Shown: positions 34,163 to 44,990 of the stretch, one piece after another
Layout: each line of letters begins with the position of its first letter
How positions within the stretch are numbered: position 1 is the stretch's first letter
Source: Methanobrevibacter sp. TLL-48-HuF1
GTDB lineage: Archaea; Methanobacteriota; Methanobacteria; Methanobacteriales; Methanobacteriaceae
Length of the DNA: 64,000 nucleotides
Assembly (NCBI RefSeq): GCF_023617305.1
Contig: NZ_CP081485.1
Coordinates: 393,501-457,500, forward strand
Direction: 5' to 3'
Notes under the pieces: model-generated
Told to the model about the DNA's origin: nothing
Seen by the model: the letters and a program-made list of their open reading frames with translations, nothing else
Databases searched by the model: none
Program-made: the position numbers and the translations under genes

Positions 34163-35053
34163 TTATTTTAGAATATCTAATAAATTAATATTTTTGTCTC
34201 CAAGTTTTCCGTCATAATTACCTGCAGATATGCTAATTACACCATCAACTTCCAAAGCAGCATCAATTCCTGCTTTTACAGCTTCATTCATTGCATCTTC
34301 ACTTACTGCATTAATTACAATTTCAGGAATATAATTAACTTCACCAGGAACTTTAGATTCACTGCCTAAACGCTCTTTTAAAGAAGGACAGTAAACATGA
34401 TTTGTAGTAGGTCCGATTTCAGGATAATTAGTTTCCGGTTTTGAAGCTGCAGAACATATGTCAAATGGTGCAATAGCTCCGGCAACTGATTGAATTGCAT
34501 CAAGAGCTCTTTTTCCACCTTCCAAAACAGCTTCCTGAGTTTCACACAAATACCAGAAGTTGCCTCCCATAGTACCTTTGTTTAAAGATAATTTTTCTTC
34601 AATTTGGAAATCAGGTACTGCAATTGGAACATTAATCAATTTACGGCCATATTCTTCTACAGTCCATTCATAGCCGTCACCACAATGTCCGACAATATCC
34701 ATCATTTCTATATATTCATCACTTTTTTCATCAGGATAATCAAAAACCCTCATAAATGGTTTGACTAAAATATCCTGCCTAATCCTGTAAGATAATTCAA
34801 ATGCGAATTTTTCAACATTATCTCCACCAAGCCAGTATTGTACTACTGCACCGTATCTGCCGTCAGGAGTTTCGCTTTTTGCTAAGAATCCTTCAACTCC
34901 ACCTTCAACTCTTCCGATTACAGCACTTGGAGTGGATGTTGAATCATAAGCTGCTCTTTCAACTAATTCTTTAGTAGGGCCGGTTATTAAAGCTCTTACA
35001 TATTGGCCTTCAAAAGCTTCAAAAAATGTATTTTCTACTTTTTCATAACTCAT
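34163..35053 (-). CDS. ftr: Formylmethanofuran:tetrahydromethanopterin formyltransferase
   Basis: A 296-residue Ftr, moving the formyl group from formylmethanofuran to tetrahydromethanopterin, the second step of CO2 reduction to methane. The whole length matches the family: '[19 protein letters not shown]', '[20 protein letters not shown]', '[26 protein letters not shown]', '[15 protein letters not shown]' and '[17 protein letters not shown]'. It follows the ehaR-like gene by 22 bases. Methanothermobacter has an ftr copy beside eha that differs from the main one, so this may likewise be an isoenzyme. Confidence 0.96.
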   Translation of the reverse strand: MSYEKVENTFFEAFEGQYVRALITGPTKELVERAAYDSTSTPSAVIGRVEGGVEGFLAKSETPDGRYGAVVQYWLGGDNVEKFAFELSYRIRQDILVKPFMRVFDYPDEKSDEYIEMMDIVGHCGDGYEWTVEEYGRKLINVPIAVPDFQIEEKLSLNKGTMGGNFWYLCETQEAVLEGGKRALDAIQSVAGAIAPFDICSAASKPETNYPEIGPTTNHVYCPSLKERLGSESKVPGEVNYIPEIVINAVSEDAMNEAVKAGIDAALEVDGVISISAGNYDGKLGDKNINLLDILK

Positions 35054-35075
35054 TATATTACCTTCTTAATAATTA

Positions 35076-36122
35076 TTAACCTAATCCACCAACGTCTTCG
35101 CCACGGATACGATTTCTCATTTCAATACTTTCTTTCAATATATCTTCAAAATTATCCGAATCAACTATTTTAATAAGTGGATATTTAATATTTTTAAATA
35201 TTCTAAAAAATTCTTCATTAATTTGTGAATCAATTTTATAATCTTCAAATAACTTTTTAATATTATCTGAATTATTATAATCATCAATAAAAGTTAAAAC
35301 TGATTTTTTATCATTGTTAGCATAAATATTAGCTATTACTGCTGTTGCAATTGCACTTGGAGATACGATAGCTATTTGAGCTTCCCTTAACGGATAATCA
35401 TTACCGTTAAAAGATATGCTGATTCCGTCATGCTCACGGGCAAATCTCAATGGTTCAACATCCGTAATGCTGTCTCCAATATAGAGAATTTCATTAATAT
35501 TAATATTGTCACGGGATATTATGTCATCAATAGCTAATTTTTTACCTTCACCGCCAATAACATCAATATTTTTAATATTTTCATAAATCCCCATTTTAGG
35601 AATTTCACTGAAAAAAATATCATCAAACAGCTCATATTTTTTAGGATTTTCCAGTATCTGCTTTTTAAATTCAGCAATTTTAAGTATTTCTTCATCAATA
35701 AGATTTAACTCATCCATATCAACATCAGTATAATATGTGTTTTCAAATGGAAATTCCATAAAATTAGATACTGCTTCAATATATTGGCCATAGCTAGTAC
35801 TAACTATGTAAGTATTCATAGCACTTTGAAGGTATTTTAATAGGAATCTTGAATCGTTAACTACATAGATATGTTCCCGTGAAAAATTAATCAAATCTTC
35901 ATTTTTAAGATTTTCAACAACAAAAAATGGCAAAATTAATTTCAGTGTGTTGCCTGCTTTATAATTATCTTTTTTAACTTCATCTACAAGATAATCATCA
36001 TATAAACTAAGAATTTTAAATAATTCATCTCCATCCTCAATGAAATGTGCACATAACTCAAAAGCATTGTCATTTAAAGTTAATGGACCTTCACAGTCTG
36101 TAATAAATGATTTTTCAAACAC
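35076..36122 (-). CDS. ehaR: HAD-like EhaR-type protein of the eha operon
   Basis: A 348-residue soluble protein. The N-terminus 'FITDCEGPLTLNDNAFELCAHF' gives a HAD-like motif I, and 'EILYIGDSITDVEPLRFAREHDGISISFNG' (about 215-245) gives the late HAD motif with its acidic pair. In Methanothermobacter the gene in this position is called ehaR and annotated as phosphatase-like. The first motif is D-C-E, not D-x-D, so phosphatase activity is uncertain. It follows ehaQ by four bases. Its role in the hydrogenase complex is unknown. Confidence 0.75.
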   Translation of the reverse strand: MFEKSFITDCEGPLTLNDNAFELCAHFIEDGDELFKILSLYDDYLVDEVKKDNYKAGNTLKLILPFFVVENLKNEDLINFSREHIYVVNDSRFLLKYLQSAMNTYIVSTSYGQYIEAVSNFMEFPFENTYYTDVDMDELNLIDEEILKIAEFKKQILENPKKYELFDDIFFSEIPKMGIYENIKNIDVIGGEGKKLAIDDIISRDNININEILYIGDSITDVEPLRFAREHDGISISFNGNDYPLREAQIAIVSPSAIATAVIANIYANNDKKSVLTFIDDYNNSDNIKKLFEDYKIDSQINEEFFRIFKNIKYPLIKIVDSDNFEDILKESIEMRNRIRGEDVGGLG

Positions 36123-36126
36123 ATAA

Positions 36127-37488
36127 TCACCTGAAATTAACTAATTTTATTGCAGTTACAGGACAAATTGCCTCACACTGTCTGCAATAAATACAGTTTT
36201 CCTCATTAAAAGTAACTTTATCCCCTTCAAGTATCAATGCATCAGTCGGACAATTTTTAACACAAATTCCACAGCTTTGACATTTCTCACTGGCCAATGA
36301 AAAGTCAGCTTCCCTTTGGCCTTTCAGATCAGACCTGCTGAAGAACAAATCACATCCTTTACTATGGAAATAATCATCATAAGCTCGGATTGCTCCAAAC
36401 TGACAGTCTCCAACACATCTTCCACAGTAAACACATTTATTTTCATCTATGACAATTGGTTTTGGAGCATCAAGTGATATTGCACCAGTCGGACAACTGT
36501 TTAAACATTCACCACATGCAATACATTTTTTGTCAAATACTTCAATGCCTCGGTTTATCAAATAAGATTCAAACAGCTTGCCAAATTTTTTAATTTCAAT
36601 ATTTTCCCCTAAACTTAAATTCAACTCTCTGCTCATCATGTCATTGACATTATATTGAATATATCCCTCATAATCAGCATCATCAAATTCCAAAGATAAT
36701 GTTTTTGATATTTTCTTAAGAGAACCGTTTAATCCAATTAAATCAATAGATAATCTTTTCATATCCTTATCTACAATTTCAGAAACCATGTCATAAGACT
36801 TAATCTCACTATATAATTTAAATGCTTTTTTACGTGAAGAATATTTAATAGCTGTTGACGGACAGGAATGCATACACTCCTCACATCTTGCACAGTATCC
36901 AGGATTAATATAAGGCAATTTATTAGTTTTGGAAACATTGATTGCACCTGCTGCCGGACAAACTCTGGTACAAGTCATACAACCGATACAAATATCCTGG
37001 TTAACAATAATAACTTTTCCGCCTTTAACTGTTTTTGGAAGAAGCTGACCATATTTAATTGCATCAGTCGGACAGACTCTAAAACAATATCCGCATCTGA
37101 CACAGGTATCAGGATTTATTACACTGTAAGCTTCTCCAGTGTCAACTGCATGAATTTTAATTGAACCTGTTTTACATGCCTGAACACATGCCCCGCAGGA
37201 TTTACATAATTTTGTGTTGATATTTGGAACGTTTTCCTTAATTGGTTCTGCAATATCCACATCCATATGTATTGCATCATAAGGACAAGCATTACGACAT
37301 AATACACAACCAAAACAGGTACTTTTTATTTTAGTAAAACCGTCATTAGGATCAACATATATTGCTTCAATCGGACAGGACTCAAGACATGGCTTGTCTG
37401 TACAATTTGCACATTTGCTCTGATTAATTGAAGATTCAACATCTACATCCCTTAAAGGTCTTGGAGTTTTAGTATAACTATCAATCAT
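36127..37488 (-). CDS. ehaQ: Eha polyferredoxin with ten [4Fe-4S] motifs
   Basis: A 453-residue polyferredoxin. Ten cysteine motifs can be counted, starting with 'CANCTDKPCLESCP' and ending with 'CIYCRQCEAICP', as for the 10[4Fe-4S] subunit of the M. thermautotrophicus eha operon. It should conduct electrons between Eha and cytoplasmic ferredoxin. A TTG-started frame begins at 37497, but ATG 37488 follows GGGTTGAG at good spacing and lies five bases after the ehaP stop. Confidence 0.93.
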   Translation of the reverse strand: MIDSYTKTPRPLRDVDVESSINQSKCANCTDKPCLESCPIEAIYVDPNDGFTKIKSTCFGCVLCRNACPYDAIHMDVDIAEPIKENVPNINTKLCKSCGACVQACKTGSIKIHAVDTGEAYSVINPDTCVRCGYCFRVCPTDAIKYGQLLPKTVKGGKVIIVNQDICIGCMTCTRVCPAAGAINVSKTNKLPYINPGYCARCEECMHSCPSTAIKYSSRKKAFKLYSEIKSYDMVSEIVDKDMKRLSIDLIGLNGSLKKISKTLSLEFDDADYEGYIQYNVNDMMSRELNLSLGENIEIKKFGKLFESYLINRGIEVFDKKCIACGECLNSCPTGAISLDAPKPIVIDENKCVYCGRCVGDCQFGAIRAYDDYFHSKGCDLFFSRSDLKGQREADFSLASEKCQSCGICVKNCPTDALILEGDKVTFNEENCIYCRQCEAICPVTAIKLVNFR

Positions 37489-37493
37489 AACAC

Positions 37494-38537
37494 TCAACCC
37501 ATAACTACCTCTTCATTTAAATTTGAAGCTTTGACTGTAACATTTACTATCTTTTCACCATTTTCATCCTCTTCTAAAGAGAATTTGGAAATGAAATATT
37601 TAATTGTTGAAAACGGACAGGACTGATAACAAATACTGCAGCGTAAACATTTATTTTCATTTCTCACAATAGTGTCATTCTTTTCATCAAAGGAAATTGC
37701 TTTAGTAGGGCAATCCGGAATACACATTTGACATTTCTTGCAGGTTTCACTATCCCAGTCAATAATTCTAATTTTAAGTCTGTTAATAGCATTAGTTAAT
37801 ATTTCTAAAGCTATCTCTTCATCAGATATTATTTCCAATGCTTTATCAAAAATATCGGAAAGAGGGAAATTATACTGTAAAAGCCTGTCTTTTTTCAGGG
37901 ACCTTAAATCCTCTTCCTTATTGTTAATGTATTTTTCAAGAAAAGTTACAACCTGAGCTATCAGCTCTTTTTGATCTTGGATATTGTCAACGAAAACTCC
38001 TTTCATAGCACCGTTTACCGGACAAACATCAAGACATTCTCCACATGAAATACATTTAAATGGATTTACAACAACCTTGCCGTCATCTTCAACATGGATT
38101 GCTCCGACAGGACATTGTTTCATACATTTTTTACATCTGATACAAAGATAATCGTCAATGATAAATTGTCTTTTAGAAGGAATAATATTAAATTCAGGCT
38201 TCAATAAATGATTTTCCCCACATTCTAAAGTTTTAGGTTCAGTCGGACAGACTTCTGCACAAAAACCGCATCTGATACAGGCAGATTTATTTATTATCGG
38301 ATAAGTAATGCCTTCCTTTGTTTCATCATCCTCATCACGAACTAATTTAATTGCATTTGGAGACGGACATGAAGAAATGCAAGCACCACAACCAATACAA
38401 TATTCTTTAATTACATTTGGAAAGTTTCTAAATCTGGATGGTTTTTCTACAATTTCCGGACTGGTTTTGGCATTAGTAAATCCCTGTGCCCATGCTTTTC
38501 TGGCAAAATCATAAATATACCACATCAAAGAAGACAT
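37494..38537 (-). CDS. ehaP: Eha polyferredoxin with six [4Fe-4S] motifs
   Basis: A 347-residue polyferredoxin with six motifs: 'CIGCGACISSCPSP', 'CIRCGFCAEVCP', 'CIRCKKCMKQCP', 'CISCGECLDVCP', 'CKKCQMCIPDCP' and 'CLRCSICYQSCP'. This matches the 6[4Fe-4S] EhaP subunit. A helical insert of about 80 residues separates the fourth and fifth motifs. It starts one base after the ehaO stop. Confidence 0.93.
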   Translation of the reverse strand: MSSLMWYIYDFARKAWAQGFTNAKTSPEIVEKPSRFRNFPNVIKEYCIGCGACISSCPSPNAIKLVRDEDDETKEGITYPIINKSACIRCGFCAEVCPTEPKTLECGENHLLKPEFNIIPSKRQFIIDDYLCIRCKKCMKQCPVGAIHVEDDGKVVVNPFKCISCGECLDVCPVNGAMKGVFVDNIQDQKELIAQVVTFLEKYINNKEEDLRSLKKDRLLQYNFPLSDIFDKALEIISDEEIALEILTNAINRLKIRIIDWDSETCKKCQMCIPDCPTKAISFDEKNDTIVRNENKCLRCSICYQSCPFSTIKYFISKFSLEEDENGEKIVNVTVKASNLNEEVVMG

Positions 38538-38538
38538 T

Positions 38539-39663
38539 TTACCTTACCTCAAAAATATTTTTAGTAGTTGTATTGCCTTTTTTATCAGTAATAGCAACTC
38601 TTTCTGCACATGCAACACAAGGATCACTTGATGCATAAGTGGATACTGCATCTGCAACAGTAGCAACATCCTTAATCATATATTTTGCACAGGAATCCAT
38701 ATTTGAAATACTTGGAGTCCTGATGGAAATATGTTTAATTAAATTACCGTTGGTTTCAATCATATAACTTACTTCACCACGAGGAGCTTCATTTCTCCAT
38801 TCAGCATATCCTGATTTAATATCAACAGGAACACGAATATCTCCTTTAGGCATGTTTTCAATAGCTTGCCTGATTAAACTGATACACTCAGGTATTTCAT
38901 CAATCCTGTTTAAGGTTCTTGCATAATTGTCCCCTTCTTTTCTCCAGATGGTTTTAAAATCAAAGTGGTCGTTGTAAGTATAATGGTCTTCCCTTAAATC
39001 ATGCTTTAATCCGGATCCTCTTCCAATAGGACCTACAGCTTTTCCTTTAATAGCTTCTTTTTTAGTCATTACTCCAACATTGCGGGAACGCATTCCAATA
39101 GCTGGACCTTCTGCATAAATCTCTCTTAATCTTGGAATTCTCTCTTCAATAATTTTTAGATTATCAAGAATCGGTTTGAAATGACGTTCGTCAGCATCCA
39201 TTTTAACACCACCAACTACATTCCAGCCCATATTAACTCTGTTTCCAGTTAATAGTTCAATAGCATCCATTGCATACTCCCTTATATCTAAAGATTGCAT
39301 ATATAATGTTTCATGATCAATAGATTTGAAAAATGTGGAATTACCAAGTAAATGACTTTGAATTCTGTCTAATTCATTTGTAATAACTCTTAAAAACTGA
39401 GCTCTTAAAGGAGCATAAACTCCAGATATCCGTTCAATAGTTTCTGCAAATGATTGAGTATGCTCATAAGAACATATTCCGCAAACCCTTTCAGCTAAAT
39501 AAATACCTTTTTGCCAGGTTTTACCTTCTATTATCTTTTCAATTCCCCTATGAACATAACCATATTCAATTTCAGCTTTAACTACTTTTTCACCCTCAGT
39601 TTGAAGTTTTAGCCTTATCGGTTCTTTTAAATATGGATGAATCGGACCAATAGGTAATATCAT
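38539..39663 (-). CDS. ehaO: Eha [NiFe] hydrogenase large subunit
   Basis: A 374-residue large subunit homologous to EchE/NuoD. The Ni ligands are in '[10 protein letters not shown]' (about 60-69) and near the C-terminus in '[12 protein letters not shown]', so the nickel site is complete. The chain continues about 20 residues past the last motif, so it may or may not undergo C-terminal processing. It overlaps ehaN by four bases (ATGA), so the catalytic subunits are translationally coupled. Function: reduce ferredoxin with H2 using the ion gradient. Confidence 0.96.
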   Translation of the reverse strand: MILPIGPIHPYLKEPIRLKLQTEGEKVVKAEIEYGYVHRGIEKIIEGKTWQKGIYLAERVCGICSYEHTQSFAETIERISGVYAPLRAQFLRVITNELDRIQSHLLGNSTFFKSIDHETLYMQSLDIREYAMDAIELLTGNRVNMGWNVVGGVKMDADERHFKPILDNLKIIEERIPRLREIYAEGPAIGMRSRNVGVMTKKEAIKGKAVGPIGRGSGLKHDLREDHYTYNDHFDFKTIWRKEGDNYARTLNRIDEIPECISLIRQAIENMPKGDIRVPVDIKSGYAEWRNEAPRGEVSYMIETNGNLIKHISIRTPSISNMDSCAKYMIKDVATVADAVSTYASSDPCVACAERVAITDKKGNTTTKNIFEVR

Positions 39664-40109
39664 TTCTTTTCCCTCCCACGATTAGCAATAGCCTGTGGAC
39701 CTACAGCTAAAATTGCTTCTAAAATTTCATTAGGTCTTGGTGGACAACCAGGTATCTCTGCATCAACAGGTATAAAATCAGAAGCAGGAGCATAAACTTT
39801 TCCACCTTCCTGATTAAATACATCTCCTGATTGTGGACAGTTCCCAACAGCCACTACTATTTTTGGTTCAGGAGCTTTATCATAAACTCTCTTTAAATTA
39901 TCAACCCATTGCTCAGTAACAGCACCAGTCAATAATAAAACATCAGCTTCACGAGGATTGTTATGAACATAAATACCATATTGCTCTAAATCATATCTTG
40001 GAGAAGTTAATGCAACCAGTTCAACATCACACCCATTACATCCCCCACAATTCACAATACAAACATGAATTGAGCTTTTTCTCACAACATCCTTAATAGC
40101 ATTTAACAT
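39660..40109 (-). CDS. ehaN: Eha hydrogenase small subunit
   Basis: A 149-residue small subunit (EchC/NuoB type) binding one [4Fe-4S] cluster next to the nickel site. Cluster ligands are in '[14 protein letters not shown]', '[11 protein letters not shown]' and '[16 protein letters not shown]'. It lies upstream of ehaO and overlaps it. Confidence 0.96.
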   Translation of the reverse strand: MLNAIKDVVRKSSIHVCIVNCGGCNGCDVELVALTSPRYDLEQYGIYVHNNPREADVLLLTGAVTEQWVDNLKRVYDKAPEPKIVVAVGNCPQSGDVFNQEGGKVYAPASDFIPVDAEIPGCPPRPNEILEAILAVGPQAIANRGREKK

Positions 40110-40156
40110 CTATAAGCCTCTCAAATTATTAATTATTATATTTATACTATTCATTA

Positions 40157-40549
40157 TTAATTAATATTTATATTCTTTAATAAATTAAATAACTCCTTTC
40201 TGCCATCATCTAAAGCAATATCATAAGATTTCCCACTAATAATCTCATCAGCTACTTTATTTTTAATCTCATCACCCTGTTCTACAGATAACAACTCCAA
40301 TGTATCTACATACCATGGCAATCTTAAATCAGCATCCAATCGTTCAAGCAAACATTTCTGATTAGCAATTTCCAATGTTCCATGTAATGCTTCTAAAGAA
40401 GACATATCTAATAAATCCATGAATAAATCTCCTAACTCTTCAGTTGTACAGCCAAATTCTCTTGAAAAAGGAATTATGATATCTTCTTGCCATTTAAAAC
40501 TTCTAATCACTCTTTTTTTCATTAAATTAAGTTTAGCTTTATTATCCAT
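40157..40549 (-). CDS. ehaM: Eha soluble subunit M (DUF1959 type)
   Basis: A 130-residue hydrophilic, helical protein without cysteine motifs ('RSFKWQEDIIIPFSREFGCTTEELGDLFMDLLDMSSLEALHG'). The identification rests on operon position between ehaL and ehaN and on resemblance to the EhaM family. Function in the complex unknown. Confidence 0.85.
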   Translation of the reverse strand: MDNKAKLNLMKKRVIRSFKWQEDIIIPFSREFGCTTEELGDLFMDLLDMSSLEALHGTLEIANQKCLLERLDADLRLPWYVDTLELLSVEQGDEIKNKVADEIISGKSYDIALDDGRKELFNLLKNININ

Positions 40550-40559
40550 ACAATCACAA

Positions 40560-40859
40560 CTAGATTAAATGCATTATCAAATAAACAATAACAGCAACAA
40601 CAATTCCCACCAATGTCTCCATTCTACCATATCCCGGTCTTTCACCCATTACAAAACCGGCTAAAAGAAGACCAATAGCTATTAAACTTTGAGAAAATTG
40701 ACAATTAATTGCCAACACCCAACCAATAACTGAAACTACACACATAACTACATTCAAACCTTTAACAACAAAAGGTTCTCCATGCTGTTTATAACTGTAT
40801 AATAATCCCAGTATTGACCCTATAATAAATGTAAGTAAATAAATTAAAAATTCAAACAT
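40560..40859 (-). CDS. ehaL: Eha membrane subunit L
   Basis: A 99-residue membrane protein with about three helices (residues 3-21, 35-53, 58-72 and 80-98 are hydrophobic). 'GFVMGERPGYGRMETLVGI' is a polar loop typical of this subunit. Assigned from its place in the operon. Confidence 0.82.
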   Translation of the reverse strand: MFEFLIYLLTFIIGSILGLLYSYKQHGEPFVVKGLNVVMCVVSVIGWVLAINCQFSQSLIAIGLLLAGFVMGERPGYGRMETLVGIVVAVIVYLIMHLI

Positions 40860-40869
40860 AATATCCTCT

Positions 40870-41124
40870 CTAAATTGGTCTAAATCTTATTATAAATAAA
40901 CATATGATAATTATAAAAGTTATAACAAAAAATAACTTTTCCAAATTCTCAATATGGTGAGAAAAATGTCCTTTAAGAGTTAAAATAATCAATGCAGTAC
41001 ACATTACCATTAAAATAATCATATATCCAATTAAAGTTGTATGAAGGAAAGTAGTTATTAAAGTAAGAACTACTGCACCAAATCCCACTAAAGAAGTTAA
41101 ATATATTGTAGATTTATCATTCAT
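40870..41124 (-). CDS. ehaK: Eha membrane subunit K
   Basis: An 84-residue membrane protein with three hydrophobic helices, ending in 'CLFIIRFRPI'. The frame opens at TTG 41142, but GAGGTTGAG precedes two ATGs at 41127 and 41124; the second has the better spacing. Assigned from operon order. Confidence 0.8.
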   Translation of the reverse strand: MNDKSTIYLTSLVGFGAVVLTLITTFLHTTLIGYMIILMVMCTALIILTLKGHFSHHIENLEKLFFVITFIIIICLFIIRFRPI

Positions 41125-41134
41125 CATCTCAACC

Positions 41135-41995
41135 TCATACAAATATCATTAAAAGTGTTCCAACAAAACAAATTGCTCCAATCGTTATTTGAGTCATGAC
41201 AGAATGGTTTGGATTCAACATTGGAGTTACAGCATTAATAAATCCAGTGATAAATGTTATAATTATCATTCCTAAAGCATAATAAACTGGAGATAACGGT
41301 CCAAAGAATATTGTTAAAAATACCCAAAGCATTACATACCATGAAACGGACTCTGAAAACATTATGAATCCTTTTAAAAATCCAAAATGTTCTGTTTCGA
41401 ATCCGGAAACTAAATCTTTACCTTTTGTAATTCCAAATGGAGAATAAGGAGATTTAGATATAATCAGCATAAAGAACATTAATGCCGCTAAAGGAATAGA
41501 AAATGCCAAAGGACCATGAACACCCTGATATGCTATGATTTTTCCAATATTCATAGAATCTGTTTTTAAATAAACAAGAACAATAGCGGCAAATAATGGA
41601 AGTTCAGTAGCTGCAGATAAAACTGCCCTTACACAACTCAATTTACCATAAGGAGAACCTGAACTTGAACCTGAATTATGCTCCACGATTTTATAGACAG
41701 CATAAACACCAAACAGGATAAGTAATGAATTATGAGTTACAGGACCTACAATAACACCAACAACCCAAATTATAGCTAAAATAACAACAATACCAATATA
41801 AAATGGCATTGCAGCAGTTTTTGGAAATGAAGATTCTTTAAAAAAGAACTTTAAAGAATGTAATAAATGCTGAACTATTGGAGGGCCTGGCCTAAGCTGA
41901 ATACGAGCCATGATTTTTCTGTGCAAACCTAAAAGCAAACTACCTGCAAGGAATGCGATTATTACATTAATTAAAATATCTGCCATCAAATTCAT
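41135..41995 (-). CDS. ehaJ: Eha membrane subunit J (EchB/NuoH-like)
   Basis: A 286-residue conserved membrane subunit homologous to NuoH/EchB, which joins the hydrogenase head to the ion channel. '[31 protein letters not shown]' (about 25-55) is the NuoH-type first loop and '[26 protein letters not shown]' the E-rich quinone-site-like loop. About eight helices. Confidence 0.94.
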   Translation of the reverse strand: MNLMADILINVIIAFLAGSLLLGLHRKIMARIQLRPGPPIVQHLLHSLKFFFKESSFPKTAAMPFYIGIVVILAIIWVVGVIVGPVTHNSLLILFGVYAVYKIVEHNSGSSSGSPYGKLSCVRAVLSAATELPLFAAIVLVYLKTDSMNIGKIIAYQGVHGPLAFSIPLAALMFFMLIISKSPYSPFGITKGKDLVSGFETEHFGFLKGFIMFSESVSWYVMLWVFLTIFFGPLSPVYYALGMIIITFITGFINAVTPMLNPNHSVMTQITIGAICFVGTLLMIFV

Positions 41996-42002
41996 AATAC
42001 CA

Positions 42003-42218
42003 CTAATATCCTGTAAATGGTTCTTTTATCCTTTCTTCCTTATCATCTTTTCTTGGTTTAGCCATTGTTAATAAACCTAAACCTAAAATCCATAATGGAA
42101 TTCCGAAAATAGCTATTACATACACAATCCAACTAGCCATATCAAATATTAAAGCAGCCAATATAGCTAATGTAGAGATTAGCAATAATATAATACTTAT
42201 AATTTTTTGAATATCCAT
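42003..42218 (-). CDS. ehaI: Eha membrane subunit I
   Basis: A 71-residue protein with two helices (7-26, 29-50) and a charged C-terminus '[16 protein letters not shown]'. Assigned from operon order between ehaH and ehaJ. Confidence 0.8.
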   Translation of the reverse strand: MDIQKIISIILLLISTLAILAALIFDMASWIVYVIAIFGIPLWILGLGLLTMAKPRKDDKEERIKEPFTGY

Positions 42219-42225
42219 ACTCTCA

Positions 42226-42897
42226 CTACCATAAAACTAATAATAAAATTTCCACTGCTCTAATAATAACAAATAATGAACTTAAATGAATAATAACTAA
42301 AAATGGAGAACCGGGAGTTCTAAACATTTCAGCTTTACTTGCAAAGAACGGTGCAACACCACACTCCCCTAAAATTCCAAGTAACATCAATAAAGCACCA
42401 AAAATCATCATTGGAGTTGCATGCATTTGATTTAATACTAACAAACTTAATGTTCCGGAAGAAGCAAGAACAATAGCTGCTCCACCAAATAACGGTAAAC
42501 TACACATCATAGCTATTAAACCATAATTAAAAGCGGAGTTTAAAACACTGACTTGTCTTACAGCTGAAACAATTCCAATATTCACAATACCAATTAATGC
42601 CATAAATAAAGTAAAGTTAAACAAATCTCCAGTAATCATTGCCCCTGCAGAAGCTATACCACAGATTACAGATAAAAATCTCCTTTGTTTAAACTCTTTT
42701 GATCCTACTTTTACATCAGTATTTCCAAGTTTCATAAAAGTAGCTTCAACTTGTGTTTCTGTTTTACTTACAGCTATCAATAATGTAAACCCTAACATTA
42801 CAGCAAATAAAAACAAATTAAGAGGTGTGAAGTACAGTACTATATCACCAAAAGGAATTGTACCTAATAAATTTCCACCAAGTGTACTAAAATCCAT
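42226..42897 (-). CDS. ehaH: Eha membrane subunit H (EchA/NuoL-related)
   Basis: A 223-residue polytopic protein related to the antiporter-like subunits. '[28 protein letters not shown]' and '[25 protein letters not shown]' resemble Mrp/NuoL-type helices, but the protein is far shorter than NuoL. It is expected to take part in ion translocation. Confidence 0.87.
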   Translation of the reverse strand: MDFSTLGGNLLGTIPFGDIVLYFTPLNLFLFAVMLGFTLLIAVSKTETQVEATFMKLGNTDVKVGSKEFKQRRFLSVICGIASAGAMITGDLFNFTLFMALIGIVNIGIVSAVRQVSVLNSAFNYGLIAMMCSLPLFGGAAIVLASSGTLSLLVLNQMHATPMMIFGALLMLLGILGECGVAPFFASKAEMFRTPGSPFLVIIHLSSLFVIIRAVEILLLVLW

Positions 42898-42903
42898 ATT
42901 TAC

Positions 42904-43599
42904 TTACTCCTTATTCATATCTTCTCTCATAAGCACTCCAATTAAACCAACTTTTGAAGCTACTTTTAATAACAATCCACAAGCTGCTAAGAATAAACTT
43001 AATAACCATAATTTAGGCATTATAAAGAATAATGCAAATCCAATAATCCATAAACACCAAGCAATACCTGAAACTCCACCAAGTCCTTCTAAAGTGAAAA
43101 CAGGTAAACCTTTTGCTTTTTTAGAAATTGCATATAATAAAATTCCCCCACCAGCTACTGCACCACCGGTAAATCCTGTTAAGAAAATACCATAAGCTAT
43201 TAAAACTAACGCAATGAAATTAGGTGCTGTAGTCATGATTTCCAAATCTAAATTAAATGGAATCGGGAATAAAGAAGTGCCTTCAGGCAGGCTTCTTTTA
43301 GGATTTTGTTCTATAATATGCATTTCTCTTGAAAGTAAAATCTCAGAAATAGCTAATGTTTCAGCTAATTCAACTACCAAACCAGGTAAAATTAAGGATT
43401 CGGCTAAATCAGTTCCTACAGCAGAAACAACAAAAATCATTGCAAGACCAATCAAATCCGTAAGAATAAGAATATGAATCTCTTCTTTTTTCATGGCAAT
43501 AGCTATTGATCCTATAAAACCAACAATCAAACCTGCATAAATTGCAGGTAAATACATTGAGATAAATGCTTGAGGAACAAATTCCGGAACGAGGACCAT
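42904..43599 (-). CDS. ehaG: Eha membrane subunit G
   Basis: A 231-residue polytopic membrane protein with about seven helices; 'LILPGLVVELAETLAISEILLSREMHI' carries several acidic residues in a membrane region. It starts on the last base of the ehaF stop (TAATG). Assigned from operon order. Confidence 0.85.
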   Translation of the reverse strand: MVLVPEFVPQAFISMYLPAIYAGLIVGFIGSIAIAMKKEEIHILILTDLIGLAMIFVVSAVGTDLAESLILPGLVVELAETLAISEILLSREMHIIEQNPKRSLPEGTSLFPIPFNLDLEIMTTAPNFIALVLIAYGIFLTGFTGGAVAGGGILLYAISKKAKGLPVFTLEGLGGVSGIAWCLWIIGFALFFIMPKLWLLSLFLAACGLLLKVASKVGLIGVLMREDMNKE

Positions 43600-44192
43600 T
43601 AATTATCCCTCCTTAATTGTCTAGCTCTAGATTTAGCATCATTTATTTTAACTTCATTAGCTACTTTTACTGAATCTCCAATAGCTTTTTTAACACCGTC
43701 TTTTATTTCTTTTTCATCATTTTTTCTATTCATTGTATAATTTATAGATAACCATGAAGCTATTATGAAAGACATCATCAGAATAGAGGATTCCAATATA
43801 GTATCAAAACCACGAGTGTAATACAATATTTCATCAATTAATCCACCAGGAGATGAATAAATAGATGTTCCGAAATATGGAGACGTTTGAGAAACCCACA
43901 AAGCTACCGGTGACATATATGATGTAATCATACCAATCTCCTCAGCATTTTGGGGAAATTGAGCCATAACTATTCCCGGAGTTTTTAAAATTTCTCCACC
44001 CCTGTCATAAGGAGCTACAGCTAATCCTGCATCTATCTGTTCTTGAGGTTCGGGCCTAGGATAAATTTGGTCGGGATTTAGACCCATTGGAACAATAAAA
44101 CCTATTAAAAGAATTACGCCTAATGAAAAAGCAAAAATCCTTGGAACATTTTTTGGGTTAGCTAATTTATTCCATAGAGTTCCTATCCTCAT
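43599..44192 (-). CDS. ehaF: Eha membrane subunit F
   Basis: A 197-residue protein with an N-terminal helix (18-36), an external loop rich in Pro ('YPRPEPQEQ'), a second helix near 135-155 ('[21 protein letters not shown]') and a charged tail. The '[10 protein letters not shown]' element recalls MbhE/MnhB-type subunits. Overlaps ehaE by four bases. Confidence 0.83.
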   Translation of the reverse strand: MRIGTLWNKLANPKNVPRIFAFSLGVILLIGFIVPMGLNPDQIYPRPEPQEQIDAGLAVAPYDRGGEILKTPGIVMAQFPQNAEEIGMITSYMSPVALWVSQTSPYFGTSIYSSPGGLIDEILYYTRGFDTILESSILMMSFIIASWLSINYTMNRKNDEKEIKDGVKKAIGDSVKVANEVKINDAKSRARQLRRDN

Positions 44193-44449
44193 ACATCTGC
44201 CCCCATCTCTTCTAAACGAATAATTGCTCTAAACAAAACAAAAGTAATAACAACAGTTGTTGCAAGTAATGTCAATAAAGCCAAAACATGATTATAAGTT
44301 AACAATACCAAACAAACTCCTATAGAAGCCACTTCTGTATTAAATGTCCTTATAATAGGATCTTTTACACCAGGACCCCAGGCAGTAGCTAAACTACCTA
44401 CAATAGCTAGAAAAATACCAACATAAAAGAACAAATTAACATCAATCAT
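44189..44449 (-). CDS. ehaE: Eha membrane subunit E
   Basis: An 86-residue three-helix membrane protein ('[26 protein letters not shown]'). A longer frame opens at 44500, but GGTGAG lies four bases before ATG 44449, which is the chosen start and overlaps the ehaD stop region by eight bases. Confidence 0.82.
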   Translation of the reverse strand: MIDVNLFFYVGIFLAIVGSLATAWGPGVKDPIIRTFNTEVASIGVCLVLLTYNHVLALLTLLATTVVITFVLFRAIIRLEEMGADV

Positions 44450-44711
44450 GTAACTCACCACTTTTAACTTTTCTTTGTCTAATTTCTTTAATTTTAACAA
44501 TCGCCATAATAAAAATTAAAGTACACAAAGGATCAGATAATGCAACAAACATTGCAACATCCAAATATTTAAATAATACCACAACAAGTAAAAAACCTGC
44601 ATCCATTATAGAAAACATTATTACTTTGTCCAATGGTTTTTTTAAGAATATTACTCCAAATGCTCCTATTAACATTAAAGCTATTGCAATAAGTGATACA
44701 ACAAATTCCAT
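44442..44711 (-). CDS. ehaD: Eha membrane subunit D (NuoK/MnhC-like)
   Basis: An 89-residue protein with three helices of the NuoK/MnhC type: '[48 protein letters not shown]' has the acidic residue within the helix pair typical of that fold. Confidence 0.83.
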   Translation of the reverse strand: MEFVVSLIAIALMLIGAFGVIFLKKPLDKVIMFSIMDAGFLLVVVLFKYLDVAMFVALSDPLCTLIFIMAIVKIKEIRQRKVKSGELHD

Positions 44712-44720
44712 TTTAACGCC

Positions 44721-44990
44721 TCAATCAAGAATTATTTCATCATCCAGCTTATCCAAACTTGTTGCAATAGCATTAGCACTAATTGTAGAACATATGAAAA
44801 ATGCAGCAGCAACTATAAATGCAAATGGTGTTTTAATTACCAAAGCTATTAATGCAGGGACTCCAAACCCAATAACATTTAAATAAAGTAATTTTGAAAC
44901 TCTATCTTCAGTTATTAGAGCCCTTAATGCCACATATATTAATATTATCCCAATTATTATTTCAACATACATATAATCACTCTTTAACAT
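44721..44990 (-). CDS. ehaC: Eha membrane subunit C
   Basis: An 89-residue three-helix membrane protein ('[31 protein letters not shown]'). Its start overlaps the end of ehaB by 14 bases. Assigned from operon order. Confidence 0.82.
   Translation of the reverse strand: MLKSDYMYVEIIIGIILIYVALRALITEDRVSKLLYLNVIGFGVPALIALVIKTPFAFIVAAAFFICSTISANAIATSLDKLDDEIILD

Noticed and set aside
36868..37164. Frame of 98 codons opposite ehaQ rich in Thr and Asn
   Set aside because: Reverse image of the repeated cysteine motifs in ehaQ.
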